64,000 bases of DNA from Tannerellaceae bacterium (GTDB lineage Bacteria > Bacteroidota > Bacteroidia > Bacteroidales > Tannerellaceae). The notes under the pieces are model-generated. The model saw only the letters and a program-made list of their open reading frames with translations, did not search any database and was not told the DNA's origin. The translations under genes were made by a program, and so were the position numbers. Below are positions 47,417 through 56,697 of this stretch, one piece after another. How positions within the stretch are numbered: the stretch's first letter is position 1; every line of letters begins with the position of its first letter. Location of the stretch: assembly GCA_021201865.1 (NCBI GenBank), contig JAJQEE010000158.1, forward strand, positions 1 to 64,000. Direction: 5' to 3'.

Positions 47417-48888
47417 ATGAATACCTCTATGAATAACACACAAACCTGTTTTTATTTGAAAAAACACAGTATTCTTCCGTTCTTTTCTTCTGTTTTGTGG
47501 ATTACTGCTCCTTCCGCAGGACAAGCAAAAGAGACAAATCAAAAGCCCAATATTCTCGTATTTGTGGCAGATGATGCCGGCATGGATTTCGGATGCTATG
47601 GAAATCCGGTTATTAAAACCCCCCCCATATAGATAAACTGGCATCAAAGGGGCTCCGGTTTCAGCAGGCTTTTCTCACTTCTCCACAATCCAGCCCTTCG
47701 CGGACCAGTATGATGACAGGAATGTTTGCCCATACGATTGGCACGGAAGATCTTCATACTCCTATAGATGATCAGACTTTAATCATGCCCACCTTTTTTA
47801 AAGACGGGGGCTATTATACAGGTACTATGCTCAAAAAACACTGGGGAGAGAACGGGGATAAACAATTTGATTATGTGATCACAGATCTCCGGTCTCCTTA
47901 TGAACTGGATTTAACAGAGGAAAAATATAAGGAATATGAGAATTTCTTTGACCAGGCCAATGGAAAACCGTTCTTTTTATGGGTGGGATTTAATGACCCA
48001 CACCGGCCATGTGACAGAACTACCTGTCCGCAGAAGAATGATCCGGCTCTGATTCCCGTACCTCCCTACCTGGTGGACGGACCTGAGACAAGAAGAGATC
48101 TGGCAGACTATTATGATGAGATCACCCGGATGGATAACCATATCGGACGGATGATCGAAGGGCTGGAAAAACGAGGATTGATGGAGAACACAATCATTGT
48201 ATTTTTAAGTGATAACGGCATGCCTTTTCCGCGAAGTAAAGGTTCTTTATATGACTCAGGTATTCAGACGCCCCTCATCTTTATGTGGAAAAATAAAATA
48301 AATGAAGGAGCTGTCCATGCCAATGGATTGATCAGTTCGATAGACCTGGCCGCTACTTTACTGGATTGTGCAGGGATCAGTAAACCGGATCATATGTATG
48401 GAGAAAGTTTTAAAAAGATTCTGTTCAACCCGGAGTTAAGAGGAAGAGAATACATTTTTGCCGAAAGGAACTGGCATGATACAGATGAATATATCCGATG
48501 TATCCGGACAGAAAAATATAAACTGATCTATAATGCTTATTACGAACTGCCTCATGGAACTGCAACCGATCTGAGTACCAGTCCCAGTTGGTATGAATTG
48601 AAAAAGAAGCAGCGATCAGAAGGGCTACATAAAAATCAGATGCAGATCTTTACCGCACCTCGTCCGATGGTGGAAATGTACGATTTGGAGAAAGACCCTT
48701 ATGAGTTGGATAATGTAGCCGATCTGGAAGAATATGTCCGGGAAGGAGAGGAGTTAGCTAAAATACTTGTAGACTGGCAACAGGAAACCAAAGATCATCC
48801 CTGGTGGACCCGTAGACGGGGAGACAGAAGTGACCGGGTCACCGGCTTTCCTTTTCCCAACCGGCGGTCAGAAATGTGGGGGAATTAA
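47417..48888 (+). pseudogene. Arylsulfatase-type sulfatase, frameshift at a C8 tract
   Basis: Joined, this is a sulfatase of about 489 residues that would cleave sulfate esters from glycans. The metal site NILVFVADDAGMDFG, the formylglycine motif SSPSRTS (a Ser-type S-x-P-x-R that needs an anaerobic maturase), GYYTGTMLKKHWG and a C-terminal YDLEKDPYELDNVADL are all present. A run of eight C at 47619-47626 puts a stop just after VIKTPPI; six C would give the normal KTPHIDKLASKG (nine would add a Pro). The open part from 47710 lacks both the first metal ligands and the formylglycine site, so it cannot be active. G/C tracts of this length can slip, so phase variation, decay and base-calling error are all possible. 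Confidence 0.85.
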
Positions 48889-48889
48889 A

Positions 48890-48916
48890 AAGTTCAACGT
48901 TTGAAGTTCAACGTTT
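48890..48916. repeat. Tandem 14-bp direct repeat
   Basis: AAGTTCAACGTTT occurs at 48890-48902 and again at 48904-48916, one base apart, just after the sulfatase stop. The rest of 48917-49080 shows nothing identifiable. Confidence 0.7.
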
Positions 48917-49080
48917 ATTTCCTAATGTAACCCCGATAAGGAAAATACAAAAGTATTTGTTTAATCTTGATTTATAACGTCTTATTTATTTGTTCCTGTG
49001 GCATTGCTTGTATTTATTCCCGGATCATTAGATTGCTGAAAAATTTCCTTAATAGGGGATGGATAATTAAAAAATAATAC

Positions 49081-49088
49081 TATTTTTG
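49081..49088 (+). promoter_or_regulatory. -7 box for pckA
   Basis: TATTTTTG matches TAnnTTTG, 85 bases upstream of the pckA ATG, which implies a leader of about 80 bases. Confidence 0.55.
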
Positions 49089-49173
49089 TATCGTGGTTAA
49101 CAAGGGGAACTACAGATTTGTATCGAGTGAGATAGTAAGTTATATATCAATCATTAAATTATTAATTTAAAAG

Positions 49174-50763
49174 ATGGCTAAAGTAGATTTAAGCAAGTAC
49201 GGAATTAGCAACGACATCGAAGTTGTTTACAACCCTACTTATGAGCAGCTGTTCCAGGCTGAAGTAGATCCAGCGAACGAAGGTTATGAAAAAGGTACGT
49301 TAACTACTACAGGTGCTGTATCTGTTAACACAGGTATTTTCACCGGACGTTCTCCTAAAGACCGTTATATCGTTAAAGATGCTACTACTGAAGATACTAT
49401 TTGGTGGGATGGAACAATTAACAAACCAGTAAGCACTGACATTTGGAATGATTTGAAAGCTCTTTCACTGAAACAGTTGAACAGTGCTGAAAAATTATAT
49501 GTAGTGGATACTTTCTGTGGAACTAACAAAGATACTCGTATGAAAGTACGTTTCATCGTGGAAGTTGCATGGCAGGCTCACTTCGTAACTAACATGTTCA
49601 TTCGTCCTTCTTTGTTCGAATTGGAAAATTACGGAGAACCTGATTTCACAGTATTCAACTCTTCAAAAACTACAAACCCTAACTGGAAAGAACAAGGTTT
49701 GAACTCTGAAGTATTCGTTGTATTCAACCTGACAGAAAAAGAACAGATCATCGGTGGTACATGGTATGGTGGTGAAATGAAAAAAGGTATGTTCGCAATG
49801 ATGAACTATTACCTGCCATTGAAAGGTATGGCTTCTATGCACTGTTCTGCTAACGTAGGCGAAAAAGGGGATGTAGCTATCTTCTTCGGTCTTTCAGGAA
49901 CTGGTAAAACAACTCTTTCTGCAGACCCGAAACGTTACCTGATCGGTGATGACGAACACGGATGGGATAACAACGGTGTATTCAACTACGAAGGTGGTTG
50001 CTATGCAAAAGTTATTAACCTGAGCGAAGAAAACGAACCGGATATCTGGAGAGCTATCAAACGCGATGCTTTATTAGAAAACGTAGTGATTAAAGAAGAC
50101 GGAACTCCTGATTATGCAGATGGTTCGGTAACTGAAAACACTCGTGTTTCTTATCCAATCTATCATATCAACAAGATCGTTCTTCCTTCAAAAGCAGGTC
50201 ACGCAAGCAAGATCGTTTATCTTTCTGCAGATGCTTTCGGAGTATTGCCTCCGGTTTCTATCTTAGATGACGCTCAGGCACAGTATCACTTCCTTTGCGG
50301 TTATACTTCAAAATTAGCTGGTACAGAACGTGGTATCACTGAACCGGTTCCTTCATTCTCTCCTGCTTTCGGTGAAGCATTCTTAACATTACACCCAACT
50401 ATGTATGCTAAGACATTAGGTGGAAAAATGAAAGAACACGGAGCGAAAGCTTATCTGGTAAACACTGGATGGAACGGAACAGGAAAACGTATTTCTTTGA
50501 AAGATACACGTGCGATCATTGATGCTATTATCGATGGTTCTATCGAAAACGCAGAAAAAGTTCACATTCCAATCCTGAACTTAACTGTACCTAAAACATT
50601 GAACAACGTTTCTGATATTTTAGACCCACGTACTACGTATGCAGATGTGGCTGAGTGGGAAACCAAAGCTAAATCTTTGGCTGCTAAATATATCAAAAAC
50701 TTTGAGCGGTACTGCGATAACGACGATGCTAAAGCATTGATCGCTGCTGGTCCTCAGATCTAA
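49174..50763 (+). CDS. pckA: Phosphoenolpyruvate carboxykinase (ATP)
   Basis: A 529-residue ATP-type PEPCK. In anaerobic Bacteroidales it is thought to fix CO2 onto PEP, making oxaloacetate and ATP on the way to succinate. [14 protein letters not shown], the kinase-1a P-loop [14 protein letters not shown], and the Mg site with [22 protein letters not shown] are intact. Codon choice is distinctly more biased (AAC, TTC, GGT-rich) than in neighbouring genes, which fits high expression. It has its own promoter and a strong terminator. Confidence 0.97.
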   Translation: MAKVDLSKYGISNDIEVVYNPTYEQLFQAEVDPANEGYEKGTLTTTGAVSVNTGIFTGRSPKDRYIVKDATTEDTIWWDGTINKPVSTDIWNDLKALSLKQLNSAEKLYVVDTFCGTNKDTRMKVRFIVEVAWQAHFVTNMFIRPSLFELENYGEPDFTVFNSSKTTNPNWKEQGLNSEVFVVFNLTEKEQIIGGTWYGGEMKKGMFAMMNYYLPLKGMASMHCSANVGEKGDVAIFFGLSGTGKTTLSADPKRYLIGDDEHGWDNNGVFNYEGGCYAKVINLSEENEPDIWRAIKRDALLENVVIKEDGTPDYADGSVTENTRVSYPIYHINKIVLPSKAGHASKIVYLSADAFGVLPPVSILDDAQAQYHFLCGYTSKLAGTERGITEPVPSFSPAFGEAFLTLHPTMYAKTLGGKMKEHGAKAYLVNTGWNGTGKRISLKDTRAIIDAIIDGSIENAEKVHIPILNLTVPKTLNNVSDILDPRTTYADVAEWETKAKSLAAKYIKNFERYCDNDDAKALIAAGPQI

Positions 50764-50787
50764 TCAGATTATTTTAATTTGGTATAT

Positions 50788-50818
50788 AAAGGGGTGTTCC
50801 GGAAGGATTCACCCCTTT
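50788..50818 (+). terminator. Terminator after pckA
   Basis: AAAGGGGTG (50788-50796) pairs with CACCCCTTT (50810-50818), followed by a T-rich tract. Confidence 0.9.
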
Positions 50819-50862
50819 TCTTTTATAGGATAACCAGGTTCCCTGCACTGATATGATGTTTC

Positions 50863-50935
50863 AGGACTTAAAACAGAAATAAATGGAAGATCAAGATATT
50901 TATTTCTGCCTTTTTCAGTAGAAAGTCCTTTTTTA
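50863..50935 (+). ncRNA. Possible structured small RNA or attenuator
   Basis: An outer stem AGGACTT (50863-50869) with AAGTCCT (50923-50929) encloses an 11-bp perfect inner stem (50874-50884 with 50898-50908), and six or more T follow the outer stem, like a factor-independent terminator. No clear promoter is seen, so this could be a leader element of the next gene or simply a second terminator. Confidence 0.25.
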
Positions 50936-51064
50936 CTATTTATTTTTCTTTGTTTCTGAACTTTTAAAACCTATCAATTGTTAATTTTATTGATAATTAT
51001 ATAGATATTTTAAATATATGATTATATTTACCAACTGTTTTCGATAAATTACGGGAAGGTTAAA

Positions 51065-52185
51065 ATGAAAATGATAAAGAATTATATACTTATCATTATA
51101 GGGTGTATTACACTCTTTTCCTGTGGAGAGAGTGCTACTTACCGGATTCAGGGAAAAGTGACCAATCTGGAAGACCAGACGGTGTATGTCTTTTTTCAGG
51201 GTGATCATTCCAATAAAGTGGAAGCCGTGGAGTGTGATAAACCCGGTCAATTCACGATTGAACGAAGTCAGTTCGGGCCTTTTCATAGTGCAACTCTTCT
51301 CTTCGAAAATAAAACGGTATGGGTAACTGTTTACCTGGAAGAAGGACAGAAGATCACCGTGACCGGTGATGTGGAATATCCGGCATTGATGCAGATCAAA
51401 GGGGGAAAGATCAATAATGAACTTACTTCTTTCCGTAAGAAGATCGGCTCTTTATTAAGAGAACAGGCTGACCTGTATATTTCTCTAAACTCCCCTTCCT
51501 CAGAAGAAAATCCGGTTGATGAAAACGATCTGACTGCTCGTCTGGCGAATGTAAATCATCAGATTAGTGAGCAGGTTTTTGAATATATACAGGGCATCCT
51601 GATGAAGAAGCATCGGTAGTACTGATGGAAGAATATTTTGCCGACCCGGATGATACCCGCAAATTAGATGAATTATTAGCCCTGATAGATCCTAAATTGA
51701 ATGATTTTTATTTAGTAAAAGAATTGGGTCAGTTCAGTGAACGGGCAAAACGTACAGCCTTAGGAGCAGAAGCTCCCGAATTTAGTGTGAAGAATGTATA
51801 TGGAAAACCGGTCAGTCTGGACTCATTCCCGGAAAGATATTTATTATTGACTTTTACGGCCCCCTGGTGTGATATGTGCCAGACAGAAAATCTGTTTCTC
51901 GATGAAATCATTCAAAAGTATCCGAAAGAGCAATTGGATATGCTTTTGGTCAGTCTGGATGATGATATGGAGGGAGTAAAAGAAGTTTTGAAGAAAGATA
52001 GTATCCAGTGGAATCTCGTAACAGACTCAGCGGGCCAGGCCAGTATGCTTCTGGAATTGTACAATGTCAGTGCATTGCCCCGTAGCTTTCTGATCGATGA
52101 AGAGGGAAAGATCGTGTTGAAAACGGAAAGTGGAACTGAAATTAAACACACGATTGAAAAACTGCTGGATGAAGAAAAGGAATAA
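51065..52185 (+). pseudogene. DUF4369/TlpA-like thioredoxin lipoprotein, frameshifted
   Basis: Joined, this is a lipoprotein of about 373 residues. The lipobox is TLFSCGES, then a beta-rich DUF4369-type domain (residues about 25-115: YRIQGKVTNLEDQTVYVFFQ), a helical linker, and a TlpA/AhpC-type thioredoxin domain with the redox pair in FTAPWCDMCQTENLF. It would face the periplasm and act in disulfide or redox chemistry. One base is missing in the G run at 51592-51594: reading should pass from EYIQ to HPDEEASVVLMEEYF. The second part has a usable ATG at 51625 but no signal peptide, so that half would stay in the cytoplasm. Confidence 0.85.
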
Positions 52186-52231
52186 GACCGGAACCGATTA
52201 ATTTATAACCTTTAATAAAACCAACCTTACT

Positions 52232-53770
52232 ATGTTAGTCAAATCCTATGCTGCCGCTGTGCAGGGTATTTCAGCTACTATCATTACTATTGAAGTCAAT
52301 TGTTCCCGGGGAGTTCAGTTCTTTCTGGTAGGACTTCCCGATGTGGCTGTTAAAGAAAGTCATGAACGTATTATTTCTGCTTTGGAAATAAATGGCTATA
52401 GGTTTCCCAGTAAACGCATTGTTATTAATATGGCACCGGCAGATATCCGTAAAGAAGGTTCAGCCTATGACCTGCCTTTGGCAATCGGCATTTTAGCGGC
52501 CGCAGAACAATTAAATTCATCCCGGCTGGGAGATTATCTCCTGATGGGAGAACTCTCCTTAGATGGCAGCATTCTGCCTGTAAAAGGAGTTTTACCTATT
52601 GCTATCAAGGCAAAAGAAGAGGGATTTAAAGGGTTTATCCTTCCTTATCAGAATGTGTCGGAAGCAGCAGTTGTCAATGATCTGGAGGTATACGGAGTAA
52701 AAAATATAAAGGAAGTCATAGAATTTTTTAATGAAAAACGGCAATTAACCCGGACCACTGTCGATATACAGGAAACTTTTTACGAACGGCAACAACCCTT
52801 TGACTATGATTTCGCAGATGTCAGAGGACAGGAAAATGTCAAACGGGCCCTGGAAGTGGCAGCAGCGGGCGGACATAATCTGCTTATGGTCGGCCCTCCG
52901 GGTAGTGGAAAGTCCATGCTGGCTAAACGGCTTCCTTCTATCCTACCTCCTTTCACCCTTCCGGAATCGTTGGAAACAACCAAAATACATTCAGTCGCAG
53001 GAAAGATCGGTAATAATAGTTCTCTCATGATCCAACGCCCTTTCCGTGCTCCCCACCACACGATCTCGAATGTAGCGATGGTAGGCGGTGGGTCCTATCC
53101 CCAGCCCGGAGAGATCAGTCTGGCTCATAACGGTGTGCTGTTTCTGGATGAATTGCCGGAATATACCCGGAATGTACTGGAAGTCCTGCGGCAACCGTTA
53201 GAAGATCGGGTCATTACGATCTCCCGGGCCCGTTTTACGGTAGATTATCCGGCCGGCTTTATGTTAATCGCTTCGATGAATCCGTGTCCCTGTGGTTATT
53301 ACAATCATCCGGAACGGGCCTGTTTATGTTCTTCAGGAACCGTACAGAAATATATGAACCGGATCTCCGGCCCTTTACTGGACCGGATAGACATCCAGAT
53401 CGAGATCGTTCCCGTCCCTTTCGAGAAAATATCAGAAAGAAGTAGCCAGGAAGCAAGCGCCGCAGTCAGGGAACGGGTAATAAAAGCCCGTATGATCCAG
53501 GAAGAGCGTTTCAGAGAATATGAGCAGGTTCATTGTAATGCCCAGATGAGTAGTCCGCTGTTACGGAAATATGCGGCTCCGGACGAGAAGGGACTGAGTT
53601 TACTGAAAAATGCGATGGAACGGCTGAATCTGTCTGCCCGTGCGTATGACCGCATTCTAAAAGTTTCCCGGACAATTGCAGATTTGGATCAGTCAGAAAA
53701 AATAGAAGCTAATCATTTAGGAGAAGCCATCCATTACAGGAATTTAGATAGGGAAGGATGGGGAATGTAA
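52232..53770 (+). CDS. comM: YifB/ComM-like Mg-chelatase family AAA ATPase
   Basis: A 512-residue protein with the N-terminal LonC-like subdomain (VKSYAAAVQGISATIITIEV), the AAA core with Walker A GPPGSGKSMLAKRLPS and Walker B GVLFLDELPEY, and the zinc-finger-like loop NPCPCGYYNHPERACLCS. ComM is a branch-migration helicase that helps integrate incoming DNA during natural transformation in Gram-negatives. The role in Bacteroidetes is inferred from the family. Its stop lies only 11 bases from the left inverted repeat of the invertible element. Confidence 0.92.
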   Translation: MLVKSYAAAVQGISATIITIEVNCSRGVQFFLVGLPDVAVKESHERIISALEINGYRFPSKRIVINMAPADIRKEGSAYDLPLAIGILAAAEQLNSSRLGDYLLMGELSLDGSILPVKGVLPIAIKAKEEGFKGFILPYQNVSEAAVVNDLEVYGVKNIKEVIEFFNEKRQLTRTTVDIQETFYERQQPFDYDFADVRGQENVKRALEVAAAGGHNLLMVGPPGSGKSMLAKRLPSILPPFTLPESLETTKIHSVAGKIGNNSSLMIQRPFRAPHHTISNVAMVGGGSYPQPGEISLAHNGVLFLDELPEYTRNVLEVLRQPLEDRVITISRARFTVDYPAGFMLIASMNPCPCGYYNHPERACLCSSGTVQKYMNRISGPLLDRIDIQIEIVPVPFEKISERSSQEASAAVRERVIKARMIQEERFREYEQVHCNAQMSSPLLRKYAAPDEKGLSLLKNAMERLNLSARAYDRILKVSRTIADLDQSEKIEANHLGEAIHYRNLDREGWGM

Positions 53771-53781
53771 AAATATACCTG

Positions 53782-53798
53782 AGTTCTCCACGAACTAA
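53782..53798 (+). repeat. Left inverted repeat of the switch (IRL)
   Basis: AGTTCTCCACGAACTAA; its reverse complement matches the right arm at 15 of 17 positions, with a 12-bp perfect core at 53785-53796. Confidence 0.85.
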
Positions 53799-53823
53799 TT
53801 TTCTGTTTTATAATGCTTTTCAT
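53785..53823 (-). CDS. Detached 5' coding exon-like segment of the lipoprotein
   Basis: An ATG at 53823 on the minus strand opens MKSIIKQKISSWR, ending at the repeat core. In the opposite orientation these 13 codons become the N-terminus of the DUF4493/BACON lipoprotein. As assembled, the reading continues past the left repeat into antisense of comM. Confidence 0.75.
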
Positions 53824-53894
53824 ATCTGTTCGCCCCTATAATTAAGTTAGATATATACTCTGATTAGATACTTCACAATATCCCAAATTTGATG

Positions 53895-53902
53895 CAAAGT
53901 TA
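53895..53902 (-). promoter_or_regulatory. -7 box inside the invertible segment
   Basis: The minus strand reads TAACTTTG (TAnnTTTG), 71 bases upstream of the ATG at 53823. No convincing -33 TTTG is seen. Confidence 0.65.
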
Positions 53903-53986
53903 TGTAAATAAGATCTATAATATTTAAGTTTTGACCTAAAAAGAGTTAACTTCAATCATTTTTAATCTGGACCAACCTACTAAAAC

Positions 53987-54003
53987 TAAGTTCGTGGAGA
54001 GCT
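53987..54003 (-). repeat. Right inverted repeat of the switch (IRR)
   Basis: TAAGTTCGTGGAGAGCT with the perfect core at 53989-54000. It is itself coding (SSWRA) for the downstream lipoprotein. Confidence 0.85.
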
Positions 54004-55941
54004 AAGTCAATCTATCTACTTTTAACGGGTATAACAGCCGTTTCTTTTCTTATTTCCTGCGACGATGAGGGTAAAAATCGGGGAGTAGGGTATGTTTCTT
54101 TATCACTCCGGACAGACACTGCATTTGCTACTACAAAAGCGGGAAATCCGGAAGATGTAAATGAATACATCATTCAAATTCTTCAGGGCCAAACAGTAGT
54201 GAATAAATTTCCATACGCAGAAAAACCGGATGAATTAAAATTAGATGCCGGTACTTATACGGCTTCTGCTACTTGGGGAAGTGATGTAGCCGCTGCGTTT
54301 GATGCGTTATATATGGAAGGAAGTTCTGAATTTGTTATAAAAGAGGATATGACTACTACCATAGAATTGGCACCTACGCCTGCTAATGTAAAAGTGGTAG
54401 TCGATTTTTCTTCAGAATTGGGGGAAGTATATGACGACTATTATATTGATATGACTACGGGTCAGACAGGTGATACACCATTAGTATATAAAAAAAGTGA
54501 AACCCGTCCGGCATATTTTGCTGCGTCTTCTATAGGTGAAATGCTTAATTTAGCGATGATGTTTCAGGCAAATGATACAAAATATCAGTTTGATAGAAGT
54601 CTTACCATTAATCCGAGAGATTTTGTTACCCTGAAACTTAAATTAGGTGAAGAGAGTGAAGGGGCAGTTACTCCAACCATTATTTCTGATATAACCAGCC
54701 TGGTATTTCCTGCAGCGGCATTAACTACACAGGAAATAAGTGTCACTACAAATTGCGAAGACTTTACAGTTACCAAATCAGATAGCTGGTTTACAGTAGA
54801 AAAAGGAACAAATAAGATTACAGTCAGTTTAGCCAGCCCTAATACAACCAATAGTTTAAGAACGGGTTCTATCACGCTGACTGCTACCTCCGGAAATAAA
54901 ACAGCAGTAGCTGTGGTAGCACTGGCTCAAGCCACCACTGCGGGGTCGGGTGCTTATGTATATTGTCTGGAAGGATATTCTTTTAAAAATAGAAAATTAA
55001 CAGTTCGTACTACAGGTAACACATTAGAGCAGGATAATGCCAGCAAAGCATGGGTAGATATAGCAGCATCATCAGATAATCAAATCTCTATAAACACACT
55101 GAGTGAAAATACTTCCGAAGATGCACGTGAAGCAGCTGTTGGTATCACCGGAACATATGAAGGGAATGAAATTACTGATTCATTAAAAGTTACCCAACTG
55201 ACAGATATGGGTTCACCCGTCATTTCTGTTTATCAGGGAATAGAAAGTGTTAGTAAACTGAATTTTACACAGGCTGGTGGTTCGGAAAAATTAATTGTAA
55301 AAATTGAAAATGCATCGGAATGGGAATTTGTTGTTCCGGAAGATGATAAGGGATGGCTGTCTGTCTCTGAGCTGACAGATGGTAAGATTACAGTAGTTGC
55401 CACAGCTTTAGGTAGTAATGAGGCACGCTCTACCGTGTTAACGATTGCGGCCAGCAATGAAAGTAATAAAATTAGCTATTACAATATTTATATTAGCCAG
55501 GGTGTTGTAAAACCAACCCTAAATGTAACCATTACAGTAAATAGAGAGGTAGAGGGAACTTATATTTTGACAGGATATGAGGTCGACAATCCATTAAGTG
55601 AAATGAATGATCCTCAAATAACTTGTAGTGGTTTTTCAAGTGGTGAAACGATCACGATTGAGAGAGGAAAAGCAAGTTCATACTTTTTGAATCTGAGAGT
55701 TCCCAATGGTATAAAGACTTTTATTTTAAGGGGATATGGTAGTGGTGAAGTAGATTTAATAAACGGAGGGAATCCTTATTTGATATGTACTCCCAATCAA
55801 ACCAACACATTGGCTACTCTTTATCTGGACTCTTTCCTGAATTCACTGACTCAGGGTTCTAGTTATATGTTACAGTGGATTGTTACCGATAATAATAATA
55901 AACAAACAATTGTTTATCTTTCCGTAAACGTAAATAATTAA
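53989..55941 (+). CDS. DUF4493/BACON surface lipoprotein, start detached by inversion
   Basis: Reading is open from an in-frame stop at 53947 and encodes SSWRAKSIYLLLTGITAVS, then the lipobox FLISC, but has no ATG, GTG or TTG before 54199. With the switch inverted, the full lipoprotein is 659 residues and lipidated at Cys33. Domains in order: DUF4493-type beta region (about residues 40-205), a BACON domain (SLVFPAAALTTQEISVTTNC), a middle beta domain, a second BACON-like domain (NASEWEFVVPEDDKGWLSV) and a C-terminal Ig-like domain. BACON domains are linked to carbohydrate or surface adhesion. It leads an operon, the next gene beginning 2 bases after its stop. Likely surface-exposed and phase-variable; the ligand is unknown. 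Confidence 0.8.
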   Translation, partial: SSWRAKSIYLLLTGITAVSFLISCDDEGKNRGVGYVSLSLRTDTAFATTKAGNPEDVNEYIIQILQGQTVVNKFPYAEKPDELKLDAGTYTASATWGSDVAAAFDALYMEGSSEFVIKEDMTTTIELAPTPANVKVVVDFSSELGEVYDDYYIDMTTGQTGDTPLVYKKSETRPAYFAASSIGEMLNLAMMFQANDTKYQFDRSLTINPRDFVTLKLKLGEESEGAVTPTIISDITSLVFPAAALTTQEISVTTNCEDFTVTKSDSWFTVEKGTNKITVSLASPNTTNSLRTGSITLTATSGNKTAVAVVALAQATTAGSGAYVYCLEGYSFKNRKLTVRTTGNTLEQDNASKAWVDIAASSDNQISINTLSENTSEDAREAAVGITGTYEGNEITDSLKVTQLTDMGSPVISVYQGIESVSKLNFTQAGGSEKLIVKIENASEWEFVVPEDDKGWLSVSELTDGKITVVATALGSNEARSTVLTIAASNESNKISYYNIYISQGVVKPTLNVTITVNREVEGTYILTGYEVDNPLSEMNDPQITCSGFSSGETITIERGKASSYFLNLRVPNGIKTFILRGYGSGEVDLINGGNPYLICTPNQTNTLATLYLDSFLNSLTQGSSYMLQWIVTDNNNKQTIVYLSVNVNN

Positions 55942-55943
55942 AT

Positions 55944-56693
55944 ATGAAAACACTATATAGAAACTGGGTCGTCTTATTGAGTTGCCTGTTAGGTATGGTA
56001 GCTTGTTCTGAAGAGGAAGTGACGCTAACAAAGACAGGTCAGGTAAAATTTGATTTAAATGTGCAGGATATTGAATCTATCATCACCCGGTCGGATGATA
56101 TAAATGTGGATGATTTTATTGTTACGATTAAGGGAGATAACTATCAAAAAGAAAAAAGTTATGCCGAACTAAAGGGAGAAGGTACTTTAGAGCTTCCGGC
56201 TGGAATTGCTTATACTTTCGAGGCAGTTTCTTCGGCAACAGATCCGGACTTTATTTCTCAAACGCCCTTTTATAAAGGGAGTAAAGAGGAAACGATTCTG
56301 GGTGGAGAGATCGTAGCTGTAAATTTAGCCTGTGCCATGACTCAGGTAGGATTAAGCATTGATCTTTCAGCCTTATCTTCTCTTTTCAATCTGGCTGTTT
56401 CTATCCGTAAAGGGAGTACTGGAACCTTGTATCCGATGACGGTGAAGGTAAATCAAAAAACAGAGATTTATTATGTAGAACCATCCGATGATCTTCAACT
56501 TGTTATTGCTGGTAAGACATCAGAAGGGTATGAACTGGGTACACTGGGAATTAAATCATTAGCTGCGGAAGGGGTCGATAGTTCTGCTGCTAATACGTTA
56601 TGGAGTTTAAAAATTACGATAGATAATTCCGGAGTCAGAAGTTCTATCAGTGAGCGTATAGGGTTAAAAATCGAATCATCAAGTATAAACTAA
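55944..56693 (+). CDS. DUF4493 lipoprotein
   Basis: A 249-residue lipoprotein: signal peptide with lipobox GMVACSEE, then one DUF4493-type domain. Recurrent family features are visible: VKFDLNVQDIESIITRS, DDFIVTIKGDNYQKEKSYAEL, the ELPAGIAYTFEAVSS block, and PFYKGSKEETILGGE. The same order of motifs occurs in the genes on both sides, so the cluster grew by duplication. It lies 2 bases after the BACON lipoprotein gene and 4 bases before the next one, hence co-transcribed. Function unknown; surface location inferred. Confidence 0.75.
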   Translation: MKTLYRNWVVLLSCLLGMVACSEEEVTLTKTGQVKFDLNVQDIESIITRSDDINVDDFIVTIKGDNYQKEKSYAELKGEGTLELPAGIAYTFEAVSSATDPDFISQTPFYKGSKEETILGGEIVAVNLACAMTQVGLSIDLSALSSLFNLAVSIRKGSTGTLYPMTVKVNQKTEIYYVEPSDDLQLVIAGKTSEGYELGTLGIKSLAAEGVDSSAANTLWSLKITIDNSGVRSSISERIGLKIESSSIN

Positions 56694-56697
56694 TTAT

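Larger units (their letters stand above)
53782..54003. promoter_or_regulatory. Invertible promoter/start-codon switch, OFF orientation
   Basis: Imperfect 17-bp inverted repeats (53782-53798 and 53987-54003; 12-bp perfect core AGTTCGTGGAGA) bound about 190 bp. On the minus strand the segment carries a -7 box (TAACTTTG, 53895-53902), a purine-rich AGGGG and an ATG at 53823, opening 13 codons (MKSIIKQKISSWR) that run into the left repeat in the same frame in which the right repeat enters the lipoprotein gene. Inverting the segment between the cores joins MKSIIKQKISSWR to AKSIYLLLTG exactly in frame. In the present orientation the promoter points left, toward comM, and the lipoprotein gene has no start. 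No recombinase is in the window, so a distant one is assumed. Confidence 0.85.
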
